Shown: positions 15,156-24,014 of the stretch, piece by piece
Numbering within the stretch: the stretch's first letter is position 1
How the letters are laid out: every line of letters begins with the position of its first letter
Source: Luteipulveratus halotolerans
GTDB taxonomy: Bacteria; Actinomycetota; Actinomycetes; Actinomycetales; Dermatophilaceae
NCBI RefSeq assembly: GCF_001247745.1
Contig: NZ_LAIR01000002.1
Coordinates: forward strand, 1 to 64,000
Length of the DNA: 64,000 nucleotides
Direction: 5' to 3'
Notes under the pieces: model-generated
Told to the model about the DNA's origin: nothing
Database searches by the model: none
What the model saw: only the letters and a program-made list of their open reading frames with translations
Position numbers and translations under genes: made by a program

Positions 15156-17126
15156 ATGCACGAACAATCCCGCTCCTGGCGGACACGGCACGCCCGCCGC
15201 CTACGCCGCGTCATCGCCATCTTCTGCGCCATAGCCCTGGCTGCGGTCGTCGGCCCGAGCCTCGCGATCGCCTCCCACTACGAGGCGTCACTCGAGGGCA
15301 GCAGCTTCCAGATCGACAACGACGCCAACTTCCGGGTCGACCCCGACCCGGACGCCACGCTCGACTGGATGAACGTCACCGAGCAGCGCAGCGTGGACAA
15401 GCCGACAGGTCAGACGGACGACTCCTACTCGGGCGGCACCAAGGAGGACACCAGCTGCCCGAGCTCGACCACCGGCAGCATTCCCAACAACAAGAGCGAC
15501 CTGCGCGTCTTCGGGGTCTACGTCGAGCCCGGCAAGCCCGGCTACCTCAACATGTACTGGACCCGCGTCTCCGACCCGAGTGGTACGACGTTGATGGACT
15601 TCGAGTTCAACCACTCCAAGACGCCCTGCGGCACCGGCCCGAACGTCGTACGCACCGTGGGCGACCTGCTGGTCGAGTACAGCATCGACCAGGGTGGTGC
15701 GCGGGCGGTCGTGACCGTACGCCGGTGGACCGGTTCGGCGTGGGGGCCCGCCACCACGCTCGACCCGACCAAGGCCGCCGGCACGATCAACACCTCGGTG
15801 ATCCCGGCTGCTCAGGCCGACGGGACGATCCCGGCGGGTTCGTCACTGGCGGCCCGCACGTTCGGTGAGGCGCAGATCGACCTCAGCGCGATCTTCAACG
15901 CGAACAAGTGCGAGTCGTTCGGCTCGGCCATGCTCAAGAGCCGGTCGTCGGACTCGTTCACCTCGCAGCTGAAGGACTACATCGCGCCCGTCCCGATCAA
16001 CCTCAGCAACTGCGGCAACGTCGTCATCCACAAGGACACCGTCCCGGATGAGTCGGACGCCGACTTCGGCTACACCAAGTCGTTCGGCACCGACCCGGCC
16101 ACCGCGAGCACGTTCACGCTCAACGACAAGACCAAGGACACGATCACGTTCGACAACGTGCTCCTGGGTTCGGGCTACACCGTGAAGGAGGACACGCTGC
16201 CGTCCGGGTGGGACTTCGACAAGATCGACTGCTCGGCGAGCACCGGTGTCACCCCGTCGGTCTCAGGTCAGCAGATCACGTTCGACATCGACGCGGTGGC
16301 GGACGTGCTCGACTGCACCTACTACAACAAGGCGAGGGCCAGGCTCACGGTCGTGAAGCAGACCAAGGACCAGGCGGGTGCGTTCGACTTCACCTCGACC
16401 GGTGGGCTCGACCCGGGTTCGTTCACCCTCACCACCACAGGTGTCGGTCAGGCGGGCCAGGCGCAGCGTTCGTTCGAGGACCTCGCGCCGGGGACGTACG
16501 GCCTGACCGAGGCCGACACGCCCAACTGGAACCTCGCCTCGGCCACCTGCGACGACGGCTCCGACCCGGCATCGATCTCGCTGAGCGCGGGCGACGACGT
16601 GACCTGCACGTTCGTCAACGAGCGTGAGCGCGGCGCGATCGACATCACCAAGACCCGCAAGCACGCTGCGGCTCAGGGCGGTGTGGCGCCGCACCCCGGC
16701 GTCCAGTTCACCGTGTCGGGCGGCGGGCTCGCCGACCCGGTGGTCGTCACCACCGACTCGGCCGGCAAGGCGTGCGTACCGGGTCTGCTCGACGGCTCCT
16801 ACACCGTCACCGAGAAGGTGCCGGCGGGATACGTCAACGCCGACGCGACCAAGCAGGTCGCGGTCACCGACGAGGCCACCTGCGGCGGATCCGGTACGCC
16901 GGCCGCCGTGGCCTTCACCAACACTCCACTGACCGACGTGACCGTCTCGGTCGACTCGCAGGTCGAGGGCGGCACAGCCTCGACGATCAGCTGCGTCGAC
17001 GGCGACGGCAACGTCGTCGTGGAGAACACGACCAACCAACCGGGTGATGTGTCGGTGGCGGCGAAGAACCTGCCGCCGACCGCGCCCAAGACCACGTTGG
17101 TCTGCACCATCGTCGTCGACCCGTGA
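15156..17126 (+). CDS. Secreted protein with three SpaA-like (prealbumin-fold) repeats
   Basis: A protein of about 656 residues. The ATG at 15156 is chosen because TGGAG precedes it by 9 bases and a signal peptide follows (RRVIAIFCAIALAAVVGPSL, cleavage near IAS). After a unique domain of about 300 residues come three repeats starting at NVVIHKDTV, RLTVVKQTK and AIDITKTRK. Each has a YTV(K/T)E or YGLTE and a VNE/FTN ending, as in SpaA-type surface proteins. There is no LPXTG, sorting signal or terminal membrane helix, so it should be released or held non-covalently. An adhesin role is an inference from the fold. Confidence 0.8.
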   Translation: MHEQSRSWRTRHARRLRRVIAIFCAIALAAVVGPSLAIASHYEASLEGSSFQIDNDANFRVDPDPDATLDWMNVTEQRSVDKPTGQTDDSYSGGTKEDTSCPSSTTGSIPNNKSDLRVFGVYVEPGKPGYLNMYWTRVSDPSGTTLMDFEFNHSKTPCGTGPNVVRTVGDLLVEYSIDQGGARAVVTVRRWTGSAWGPATTLDPTKAAGTINTSVIPAAQADGTIPAGSSLAARTFGEAQIDLSAIFNANKCESFGSAMLKSRSSDSFTSQLKDYIAPVPINLSNCGNVVIHKDTVPDESDADFGYTKSFGTDPATASTFTLNDKTKDTITFDNVLLGSGYTVKEDTLPSGWDFDKIDCSASTGVTPSVSGQQITFDIDAVADVLDCTYYNKARARLTVVKQTKDQAGAFDFTSTGGLDPGSFTLTTTGVGQAGQAQRSFEDLAPGTYGLTEADTPNWNLASATCDDGSDPASISLSAGDDVTCTFVNERERGAIDITKTRKHAAAQGGVAPHPGVQFTVSGGGLADPVVVTTDSAGKACVPGLLDGSYTVTEKVPAGYVNADATKQVAVTDEATCGGSGTPAAVAFTNTPLTDVTVSVDSQVEGGTASTISCVDGDGNVVVENTTNQPGDVSVAAKNLPPTAPKTTLVCTIVVDP

Positions 17127-17173
17127 CGGGCCGCGTGGGCATCACCCTGGAGCCCACGCGCGTACGACGACCA

Positions 17174-17210
17174 CGGCCGGCCCGGTGCGAAAGTGCACCG
17201 GACCGGCCGT
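17174..17210. terminator. Bidirectional hairpin terminator
   Basis: An imperfect GC stem (CGGCC at 17174, inner GGTGC/GCACC around GAAAGT, CCGGCCG ending near 17209) lies between two convergent genes. Confidence 0.65.
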
Positions 17211-17225
17211 CGGTGTGTGCTGCGG

Positions 17226-17882
17226 TCAGCGCTCGCGGTCGTGGCGGGGCGGGTTGCGCCGCAGCCACTCCCGCTCCTCGGCCTCGTCGGCGAACTGCGG
17301 TCGTCCGTCGGCGGCCAGCGGTCGGTCGGTGGGTCCGCCGGTGGCCGGCGTCGCACCGCGACCGCCCTCGGCCCGCTCACCCTCGACGAAGCCACGGTCG
17401 TCGGTGACGGGACGCTGCTGGTCGTACGCGCGGTCGTCGGTGACGGGACTGTTCTGGTCGTACGCGCGCTCGTCGCGTCCGGTCCTGTGGTCACGGTCGG
17501 GACCGGGTCCGCCGACCCGGCGGCCGTGGTCGTCGGTCTCGACATCGGGGTCGATCTCGTCGGCCTTGCGCAGTCGCTGGTCGTGCGCCTCGCGCTCACG
17601 GTCGGCGAGCCGCTGGCGTTCGGCGGCCTCGGCCTCGAGCTGGCGAGCCTCAGCCTCCTTGCGGTCGGCCTCGGCACGTGTCTGCTGTGCGGCTGCGCTC
17701 ACCTGATCGGCCTCGGCCTCGCGGGCCTGAACCCGAGGGGCTCGGCCCTGCGCGTCCTGGCGCAGCTCGGCGGCCTCGGCGCGCTGCGCGTTGGCCTTGC
17801 GCTTGCGCAGCATCGGCAGAAGGAGGAGTAGGAGCAGGATCACGATCACTGCGGCGATGAGCCACCACCACTTGGCGTCCAT
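17226..17882 (-). CDS. Membrane-anchored charged coiled-coil protein
   Basis: A protein of 218 residues. The start at 17882 is preferred because GAGAGGAAG precedes it; an upstream ATG at 17996 has no such site. Residues 3-25 (AKWWWLIAAVIVILLLLLLL) form one membrane helix. A long Glu/Arg/Ala coiled coil follows (AEADRKEAEARQLEAEAAER), then a hydrophilic tail with a near-duplicate DDRAYDQ motif and the ending EREWLRRNPPRHDRER. The function is unknown. Nearby genes give no hint. Confidence 0.8.
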   Translation of the reverse strand: MDAKWWWLIAAVIVILLLLLLLPMLRKRKANAQRAEAAELRQDAQGRAPRVQAREAEADQVSAAAQQTRAEADRKEAEARQLEAEAAERQRLADREREAHDQRLRKADEIDPDVETDDHGRRVGGPGPDRDHRTGRDERAYDQNSPVTDDRAYDQQRPVTDDRGFVEGERAEGGRGATPATGGPTDRPLAADGRPQFADEAEEREWLRRNPPRHDRER

Positions 17883-18584
17883 GGGACTTCCTCTCGTTGG
17901 AGACGTGGGGCTTCTCCGTCGAACGTACCCGCGATCACACCTGCTGCAACCGTTGCACGGAGAGCCGGCCGCCCTGGACGAAGCACGGCCACGCACCTGC
18001 GGCGCTCCACACGTGCGATCGAACGCGACACTTGTCAGTCAGTGCTCGGTGCGATGCTGCTCTGTTCGCCAGACGACGGGTCTGGCCTCACTACAGGAGA
18101 AGACACGATGTTGCCAGTGCTACCGCAGATCGAGGAGAAGGCTGATGCGTGGTTGCTCGCCTGGCCCGCCTCTGTACTTGCATGGCTCTCGATGGTCGCC
18201 CTGGTGGCGCGGGAGAAGCCGTTGTCGTTGTTGACGCGGATGCTCGACTACCTGGAAGCGCCCACTGCCTGGGGAGTCGAGACCGCAGGGTGGGTGGAGC
18301 GTCACGAGACTTTCGCCGCGTGTGGAGGGGTCCTCGTGGTGTCTCTCGTGGCCGCGTCCCTCCTCGGCGAGGATGCTGATCCACTGTTCGCGCGCGCCAA
18401 CTTCGTGATCGCGTTGGGTGCGGCGGCAGCGTGCCAGGCCGGCCGGGCGTGGGCGGTGATCACCTGTGGCGTAGTCGTGATCGCTGCGCTATGCATCGCG
18501 CGTCGGAAGCGCAATGCCTTCAGCATGCGCATGGGCCTCGCCTCTGAACCGCCCCGGGGTTTCCGGACACTTCGTGTTGTGTCT

Positions 18585-19511
18585 CTACCCGGACGGGATG
18601 AGACGGTTTCGTGCAGCGTAGTGGGCTGATTCGACCTCGATGGGTGTCAGGTCGTCGATGGACTCGTGGGGTCGGTCGTGGTTGAACCAGTGGACCCACT
18701 GCAGGGTGTCGAGCTCGACGTGCTCGACATCGCGCCACGGCCCGTCGGGACGGATCAGCTCGGTCTTGTACGCGCCGATCTGGGACTCAGCCATCGCGTT
18801 GTCGTAGGCGTCGCCCACCGAACCCACTGATGCGTCCACGCCGGCGTCAATCAGCCTGGTAGTGAAGGCGAAAGAGGTGTACTGGCTGCCGGCGTCGGTG
18901 TGGTGCACCAGCCCGGTCAGGTCGTCCACGCCGTGCTGGCGGCGTGACCAGATCGCGTGCTCGAGGGTGTCCAGCACCAGCTGGGTGCTCATGCTGGTGG
19001 CCGCGCGCCAGCCGACGATCATCCGGGAGTAGACGTCGATGACGAACGCGACGTAGACGGTCCCGGACCAGGTCGCGACATAGGTGAAGTCAGCGACCCA
19101 CAGCCGGTTCGGGGCCGAGGCGGTGAAGTCTCGCTGGACCAGATCCGCCGCTCGGGCATCGCGCGGGTCAGCGATGGTGGTCCGCACCTGCTTGCCCCGC
19201 AGTGCGCCCTGCCAGCCGTTCGCGGCCATCACTCGCTCCACGGTGCACCGGGCCACGTCATGGCCCTGCCTGCGCAGGTGCAACCACATCTTGCGCGCAC
19301 CGAACCGGGTCACGAACCGCTGCTGACGCGCGGACCGGATCAGCTCGCCGACCTGCGCATCGCGCAGCGTCCGCGCTGAGGGCGCCCGATCGCGGGCCTC
19401 GTAGTACGTCGACGGGGCGATCTTGACGCCGTGCTCGCACAGCACTCGACAGATCGGCTCGACCCCGAACTCCTCACGATGAGTGTCGATGAACTCGGTC
19501 AGTACCTGGGT
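18585..19511 (-). CDS. IS3-family transposase OrfB (integrase domain)
   Basis: The catalytic part of the transposase, in the -1 frame relative to orfA and most likely made as an OrfAB fusion by programmed frameshifting; no good independent start is seen. It has the HTH_21-type segment (VCxx-like PICRVLCEHGVKIAPSTYYEA) and the rve core with the DDE residues in LWVADFTYVAT, HHTDAGSQYTS and AMAESQIGAYKTELI. The C-terminus HWFNHDRPHESIDDLTPIE is typical. The given start marks where fusion reading probably enters this frame. The frame itself is open up to 19673. Confidence 0.9.
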   Translation of the reverse strand, partial: TQVLTEFIDTHREEFGVEPICRVLCEHGVKIAPSTYYEARDRAPSARTLRDAQVGELIRSARQQRFVTRFGARKMWLHLRRQGHDVARCTVERVMAANGWQGALRGKQVRTTIADPRDARAADLVQRDFTASAPNRLWVADFTYVATWSGTVYVAFVIDVYSRMIVGWRAATSMSTQLVLDTLEHAIWSRRQHGVDDLTGLVHHTDAGSQYTSFAFTTRLIDAGVDASVGSVGDAYDNAMAESQIGAYKTELIRPDGPWRDVEHVELDTLQWVHWFNHDRPHESIDDLTPIEVESAHYAARNRLIPSG

Positions 19512-19828
19512 GGGCGGTCGAGCTCCGCCGCGAAGAAAGCCGACGCTGACTTCAAGATCTCGTTCGCCCGGCGCAGCTCGGCGTTCTCCTTCTTCAACGC
19601 CCGGATCTCCTCCAGCTCCTGGGTCGTGCGACCCGGTCGGGTCCCGCCATCGACCTGGGCCTGGCGAACCCACTTACGCAGGGTCTCGGGAGACCCGATG
19701 CCCAGTCGAGCCGCGATCGTGCGGATCGCTTCGAACTCGCTGGTGTACTCGCCGGCGGCGACTGACTCCGTCACCATCCGGACCGCACGCTCCCGCAGCT
19801 CACGCGGGTACTTCGAGGGACGTGCCAT
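19499..19828 (-). CDS. IS3-family transposase OrfA (HTH protein)
   Basis: A protein of 109 residues with an N-terminal helix-turn-helix (YPRELRERAVRMV, then IAARLGIGSPETLRKWVRQA) and a C-terminal leucine-zipper-like segment (LKKENAELRRANEILKSASA) used for OrfA/OrfAB assembly. It binds the terminal repeats. Its stop lies inside the start of orfB, with the -1 frame entered near the run of C residues at 19511-19517. Confidence 0.93.
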   Translation of the reverse strand: MARPSKYPRELRERAVRMVTESVAAGEYTSEFEAIRTIAARLGIGSPETLRKWVRQAQVDGGTRPGRTTQELEEIRALKKENAELRRANEILKSASAFFAAELDRPPRY

Positions 19829-20187
19829 GACTTCATCCTCCAGTAATGAAGTCTCCGGACATCCCGGGGCGGTTCACTCCGTGTTGTGGTATCCGCTGCG
19901 ACGGTTCTTCGGGTGGCTCGGCGAACCGCTCAGTGAGTACCGGTGGGTGCTCGATCTGGACAAAAGCTCCATACTCGATAATGACCCCGGCGTGGCGAAG
20001 GGGGCGCACCAACGGTGACCTGTACGATTACGTGCTCGGTAAACTGTCTGGGTCAGATCGGGAAGGCAGTTCAGGACGCCGCGGCACATCCTCCAGCTGA
20101 TGGTGCGGCTGACTGACCGTCCGGCAAGGACGAGATCTGCAGCCCGGCATGCGGCACGGGCGGCTGGGCGTTCAGAGGGGACCTGTG

Positions 20188-20550
20188 ATGGCCAGGACCA
20201 AGACCAACTGACGGTGGAGCAGCAGGACTGGCTGCAAAGTCTCGCCGAGGCGGCGCGCGCGGGAGGAGGCCGAGGCGGCGTACCAGGAGACGCTGCTCGC
20301 GGCGTACGACAGCCGTGTCACGCAGAGCGCGATCGCCGAAACCCTCGGCATCTCAACCGAATCCTTCAGGGTCGGCCGGGCGCGTATCACGCCGCCCGGC
20401 GACGTGGAGTCAGACCCGATCAATCACAGTGCGCCCGAGCGAGACGGACGAGCGCAAGCCCGCTTCTGGGAGACTAGGTCAGTCTCCGGTCGTAGAGTCT
20501 GGACAAGGGTGACCGGTTGCGTCATTCCGACGAGCGATTCGAAGGAGTGA
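20188..20550 (+). pseudogene. Small helix-turn-helix protein, frame broken twice
   Basis: ATG at 20188 follows AGAGGGGA. The intended frame seems to read ARTKTKLTVEQQDWLQSLAE, then AREEAEAAYQETLLAAYDSR, then VTQSAIAETLGISTESFRVG, a sigma-region-4-like helix-turn-helix, to a TGA at 20548-20550. As printed it needs one extra A at 20206-20207 and one G fewer in 20261-20263. Both are homopolymer changes like those in ackA. It ends 4 bases before the ImmA-type gene and may be the DNA-binding partner of that cassette. The C-terminal third is poorly supported. Confidence 0.5.
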
Positions 20551-20554
20551 GCAG

Positions 20555-21709
20555 GTGCCAACGCGAGTTTCCGTCGCCCCTGACGTCCTTCGCTGGGCGG
20601 TGCAGCGCGCTGGTTGGGACGACGAGACCGCCCACAGGCGAGCCCCGATGCTTGAGGAGTGGGCCGCTGGCAAGGAGCCCACGCTCAAGCAAGTCGAGAA
20701 GTTCGCTCGCGACACGCACACTCCGCTCGGGCTGCTGTTCCTGCCGGAGCCGCCGGAGGAACAGGTACCGATTCCGGACCTGCGCACGATCGGGAACGCT
20801 GCGGTCGCCCAGCCCTCCGCCGACATGCTCGACACGATCTACATCTGCCAGGATCGCCAGGATTGGTATCGCGGCTACGCGGTGGAGCACGGCTACGCCC
20901 CACGTGATTTCGTGGGGTCTGCGACGACAGACGACACGCCCGCACTGGTGGCCGATCGCATCCGGACGTTGTTGAACTTCGACGTTGCCGACCGGGCCGT
21001 GTTCAGGAACTGGGAAGACGCACTGCGTCGCCTTATCGACCTCATCGAAGACACCGGCGTGCTGGTGATGGTGAGCGGCATCGTCGGATCGAACACGCAT
21101 CGTGTTCTGCGGCCTGAGGAATTCCGAGGGTTTGCTCTCGCCGATCCCGTCGCGCCACTGATCTTCGTCAACGGATCCGACACGAAGGCTGCCCAGATCT
21201 TCACCATGATCCACGAACTAGCCCACATCTGGCTCGGCGAGAGTGCCCTGTCTGACGCTGCGATGACAGCTCGTCACGGTCGCGCGGCAGAGCTGTGGTG
21301 CAACGAGGTCGCGGCCGACGTGCTCGTCCCACAAGCGGTCCTGCGTGATGACTACTCCGGTGAGCCGACCGAGGCCGAGCTCGACCGGCTTGCCAGACGG
21401 TACCGCGTCAGCACCCTGGTGGTCCTCAAGCAGCTGTTCGCCGCTCGGATGCTGTCGTGGGGCAGCTTCGAGCAGCGTTACGGAGAGGAGCTCGAGCGCG
21501 TGATCGGCCTCCTGGCGGCCCGCCGTGGCGACGCTCAAGGTGGCAACTACTACTACACCCAACCGTTGCGGCTGAGTCGCCAGTTCGCGCGTGCTCTCGT
21601 GGCGAGCACGTTCGAGGGAAGCACCGGATATCGAGACGCTTACCGCTTGCTAGGCACCAAGAAGCATGAGACGTTCCGCAACCTCGCGGACGACCTCGGG
21701 GTCGCCTGA
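20555..21709 (+). CDS. ImmA/IrrE-family metallopeptidase (COG2856-like)
   Basis: A protein of 384 residues starting at GTG with GAAGGAG 7 bases upstream. Residues 1-60 look like a reduced XRE-type segment (VLRWAVQRAGWDDETAHRRA, then EWAAGKEPTLKQVEKFAR). The metallopeptidase domain has HELAHIWLGE with HExxH at 220-224 and a downstream NEVAADVLVP Glu. ImmA-type peptidases cleave repressors to derepress mobile elements or stress genes, and fused XRE-COG2856 proteins occur as antitoxin-like partners of PIN-type toxins. The stop overlaps the PIN gene ATG (TGATG), so both are translationally coupled. Confidence 0.88.
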   Translation: MPTRVSVAPDVLRWAVQRAGWDDETAHRRAPMLEEWAAGKEPTLKQVEKFARDTHTPLGLLFLPEPPEEQVPIPDLRTIGNAAVAQPSADMLDTIYICQDRQDWYRGYAVEHGYAPRDFVGSATTDDTPALVADRIRTLLNFDVADRAVFRNWEDALRRLIDLIEDTGVLVMVSGIVGSNTHRVLRPEEFRGFALADPVAPLIFVNGSDTKAAQIFTMIHELAHIWLGESALSDAAMTARHGRAAELWCNEVAADVLVPQAVLRDDYSGEPTEAELDRLARRYRVSTLVVLKQLFAARMLSWGSFEQRYGEELERVIGLLAARRGDAQGGNYYYTQPLRLSRQFARALVASTFEGSTGYRDAYRLLGTKKHETFRNLADDLGVA

Positions 21710-22197
21710 TGTATCTGCTCGACACCAACGTTCTTGTCGAGGCCAAGAACCGTTATTACGCCTTCGATATCGTGCCCGGGTTCTGGGCCTGGCTGGATCG
21801 TGCTCACCAGCAGGGCCTTGCCTGCAGTATCGAAGCGGTACGCGACGAGCTCCTCGCCGGCAACGACGCGCTTTCGGACTGGGCGCGGGCTCACCCCGCC
21901 TTCTTCCGCGCCATCGATCAGCCGACGACACGGCACTTCGCACCGCTCACCCTGTGGGCAGGCTCGCGTACCTACACGCCGGCTGCGATCGCCGCGTTCA
22001 CAGGCAACGATGCTGACTACCTGCTCGTGGCCTATGCGAAGGAGCACGCTCACATCCTCGTCACGCACGAGCGGCCTGCCCCGAACTCGAGGTCACGGAT
22101 TCTCATCCCGGATGCGTGCATCGGGATGGATGTCGAGTTCGCGGACACCTTCAAGATGCTCCGCGAGTCGGGCGCGCGCTTGGACCTGCGACCGTAG
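21709..22197 (+). CDS. PIN-like protein, DUF4411 type (putative toxin)
   Basis: A protein of 162 residues. The N-terminal LLDTNVLVEAKNRYY carries the first PIN Asp (residue 5). Further acidic residues are in AVRDELLAG and GNDADYLLVAYAKEH, and the DUF4411-like ending is IPDACIGMDVEFADTFKMLR. PIN domains are usually metal-dependent ribonucleases. Paired with an XRE-COG2856 protein this is a recognised toxin-antitoxin-like arrangement. Whether it is toxic here is inference. It overlaps the ImmA gene by one base. Confidence 0.85.
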   Translation: MYLLDTNVLVEAKNRYYAFDIVPGFWAWLDRAHQQGLACSIEAVRDELLAGNDALSDWARAHPAFFRAIDQPTTRHFAPLTLWAGSRTYTPAAIAAFTGNDADYLLVAYAKEHAHILVTHERPAPNSRSRILIPDACIGMDVEFADTFKMLRESGARLDLRP

Positions 22198-22587
22198 GCC
22201 GTCGCGTGCCGCAACACTTCATTCGTCGGCACTCGATGCAAAGGAAACCCGCGATGGGCAGATGGGTAGAGCAGCGCTGGCTGTCAGATCATGGCGTGGC
22301 CTCCCCGAACGGGCTAGTTCCTGCTCAACCGGAGGAGTAGCCCCGGTGATCGACGAGTCCAGTCCTTCGGGTCGCCGTGCGAGAGAAGCGATCTCGCTCG
22401 ATCAAGGGTTCTTCCGCGCGCGCCGCCGCGCTACCGCCGCGCAGCTCACCGCCGCGAGGGCGGCGGCCAGCATCGGCATCGAACTGTACGAATGGGTCGT
22501 TGCGCGATTCAGGTTGCCGGACGTCGTCGTACCCGATCTGGACGGCCAGCAGTCCGCAACAGCCGCAGCGACCTTGCGTGCGATGTG

Positions 22588-24014
22588 GGCTCTTCGACTT
22601 TCAGCGTGACGTCGGTGTTCATGCCGCGCTTCGGGCGGCGTTGTAGAGCATGATGCGGCACTGGTAGTTCGTGTGTGAGCGGTATCCGCGACCTGCTCGC
22701 TTGATGTTCTTGATTGTGACGTTCGCGGCTTCGGTGCGAGCGTTGGTCGCACGGGTCTGGATGAACACCTTGATCGCGGCCCACCAGGTGTCGATGGTCT
22801 TCTTCAGCCGGGTCGTCTCGGGCATCGCGGCCCAGGACACGTACTGGTTGAACGTGGCCCGCTCGGCGCTGGCGTCGGCGATGCTGCTGGCCGCCAGCAC
22901 ACGGCGCAGCTGTTCCTTCACACCCCACGCGGCGCTGATCTCCTGGGCCGGATCATCCTGTGCCAGAACGGCGTTCAGCCGCTCCCGGGCACGGTTGGAG
23001 AGGGTGTCGTAGCCGCGTAGGAGCAGCAGGCGGTGCGCCCAGGCCAGGTCGGTGCCTCGACCGCGGCGCTCGTGCCGGTCCCAGGACACCCGCCGCCGCA
23101 CCTTGGTCAGGGCGTCATTGGCGAGCTTGACCAGGTGGAAGTGGTCCACGGCGACCCTGGCCTTGGGCAACCAGGACCGTACGGCAGACCGGAACGCCGC
23201 GGACGGGTCAATCGCGACCGTCCGCACACGGTGACGCCACCATCGCGGCCGAGTCCGCAACCACGTCTTGACTGCTGCGCTGTCGCGGCCATCGACCACG
23301 CCCAGGACCTGCCCGGTGGCCAGGTCGGTGAACGTGGTCATCCACGGCTCGATCCGCTTCCAGGCACCGGCCTCATCGCGGAACCAGCGCACCGTGCGGA
23401 ACCGGTGCTCATCGATCCCCAACGAGGCCACCGGTCGGGGCCGGAACTGCTCGGCCGCGGCCCGGGCAGCATGGGCCGCGGTCAGCTGCCGCATCACGGT
23501 CGGCCAGGTCACCCCGTACTCGGCGCCGACCCGGTCCACCGCCCGGACCTCACCGGACAGCGCCGCCACCAGCCGTTCCTTCAGCCGTGTCGTCAGCCGC
23601 GCCCGCGGCGGCACCTGCTCGGTATGCTCCGTGAACGTCGTCCGTGGGCACAACCGCTCGGCGCAACGCCACCGCCTCTTGGACCACAGCACCTCGACCG
23701 GCCCGTCGAACGGCACATCCCGCACCCGCTGCACCGTCCGCTGATGCACCCGCGAGGTAAGCACCCCGCAACCCGGGCACGCTGCCTCGACCACGCCAGC
23801 CTCGATCAGCACCTGCCGAGTCCCGCCCGCATCGCGAGTCACTGACAGCACCCGGTACCCCGGGAGATTGAACAACGTCGTCGCCGGATCGACATCGGCC
23901 GTAGCCTTGAACACGCTCGTGGTCCTGCCTGCTGGATGCGTAGAGAACACCCAGCCTGCCGCAGGGCCACGAGCCCCACCCTCAGACCGCTATCACGCGC
24001 AAGATCGAAGACCC
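22588..24014 (-). mobile_element. ISL3-family insertion sequence, apparently intact
   Basis: A 1427-bp element whose ends start GGCTCTTCGACTTTC and GGGTCTTCGATCTTG (22-bp imperfect inverted repeats, 17 matching). It is flanked by GCGATGTG at 22580-22587 and 24015-24022, the 8-bp duplication expected for the family. It encodes one full-length transposase on the minus strand. Confidence 0.93.
22619..23950 (-). CDS. ISL3-family transposase
   Basis: A protein of 443 residues with the family layout: N-terminal zinc-finger-like cysteines (VEAACPGCGVLTSRVHQR, then CAERLCPRTTF), a helix-turn-helix (VDRVGAEYGVTWPTVMRQL), and the DDE domain beginning LGIDEHRFRT with VDGRDSAAVKTWL, AIDPSAAFRSAVRSWLPKA and VDHFHLVKLANDAL. 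The C-terminal TEAANVTIKNIKRAGRGYRS is the usual ending with the catalytic Glu. The length is normal, with no stops or frameshifts. Confidence 0.95.
   Translation of the reverse strand: MFSTHPAGRTTSVFKATADVDPATTLFNLPGYRVLSVTRDAGGTRQVLIEAGVVEAACPGCGVLTSRVHQRTVQRVRDVPFDGPVEVLWSKRRWRCAERLCPRTTFTEHTEQVPPRARLTTRLKERLVAALSGEVRAVDRVGAEYGVTWPTVMRQLTAAHAARAAAEQFRPRPVASLGIDEHRFRTVRWFRDEAGAWKRIEPWMTTFTDLATGQVLGVVDGRDSAAVKTWLRTRPRWWRHRVRTVAIDPSAAFRSAVRSWLPKARVAVDHFHLVKLANDALTKVRRRVSWDRHERRGRGTDLAWAHRLLLLRGYDTLSNRARERLNAVLAQDDPAQEISAAWGVKEQLRRVLAASSIADASAERATFNQYVSWAAMPETTRLKKTIDTWWAAIKVFIQTRATNARTEAANVTIKNIKRAGRGYRSHTNYQCRIMLYNAARSAA

Larger units (their letters stand above)
18545..19876 (-). mobile_element. 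IS3-family insertion sequence, apparently intact
   Basis: A 1332-bp element with imperfect 29-bp terminal inverted repeats starting TGAACCGCCCCGGG (18545-18573 and 19848-19876, 26 of 29 matching). It is flanked by CTC on both sides (18542-18544 and 19877-19879), the 3-bp target duplication typical of the family. It carries overlapping orfA and orfB on the minus strand. Intact ends and an intact DDE motif suggest it could still move. Confidence 0.93.
18108..20018 (+). pseudogene. Membrane protein gene split by an IS3-family element
   Basis: The ATG at 18108 follows AGGAG and encodes a protein with about four membrane helices (around SVLAWLSMVALVA, GGVLVVSLVAASLL, NFVIALGAAAAC and VITCGVVVIAAL). 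Its frame is cut at 18544 by the IS. Deleting 18545-19879 (the element and one CTC target copy) joins GLAS directly to VLWYPLRRFFGWLG and runs on to a TGA at 20016-20018, giving 191 residues in one frame. The function is unknown; no relatives are recognised. The clean junction implies a recent insertion into a gene that had been intact. Confidence 0.85.

Noticed and set aside
18042..20550. A prophage or integrative element at the IS-rich island
   Set aside because: No integrase, structural, replication or att sequences are seen; the mobile genes are explained by two simple insertion sequences.
22116..22340. A 74-codon plus-strand frame between the PIN and second ImmA gene
   Set aside because: It starts inside the PIN gene in another frame and shows no domain; the GGAGGAG at its end fits the GTG at 22346 instead.
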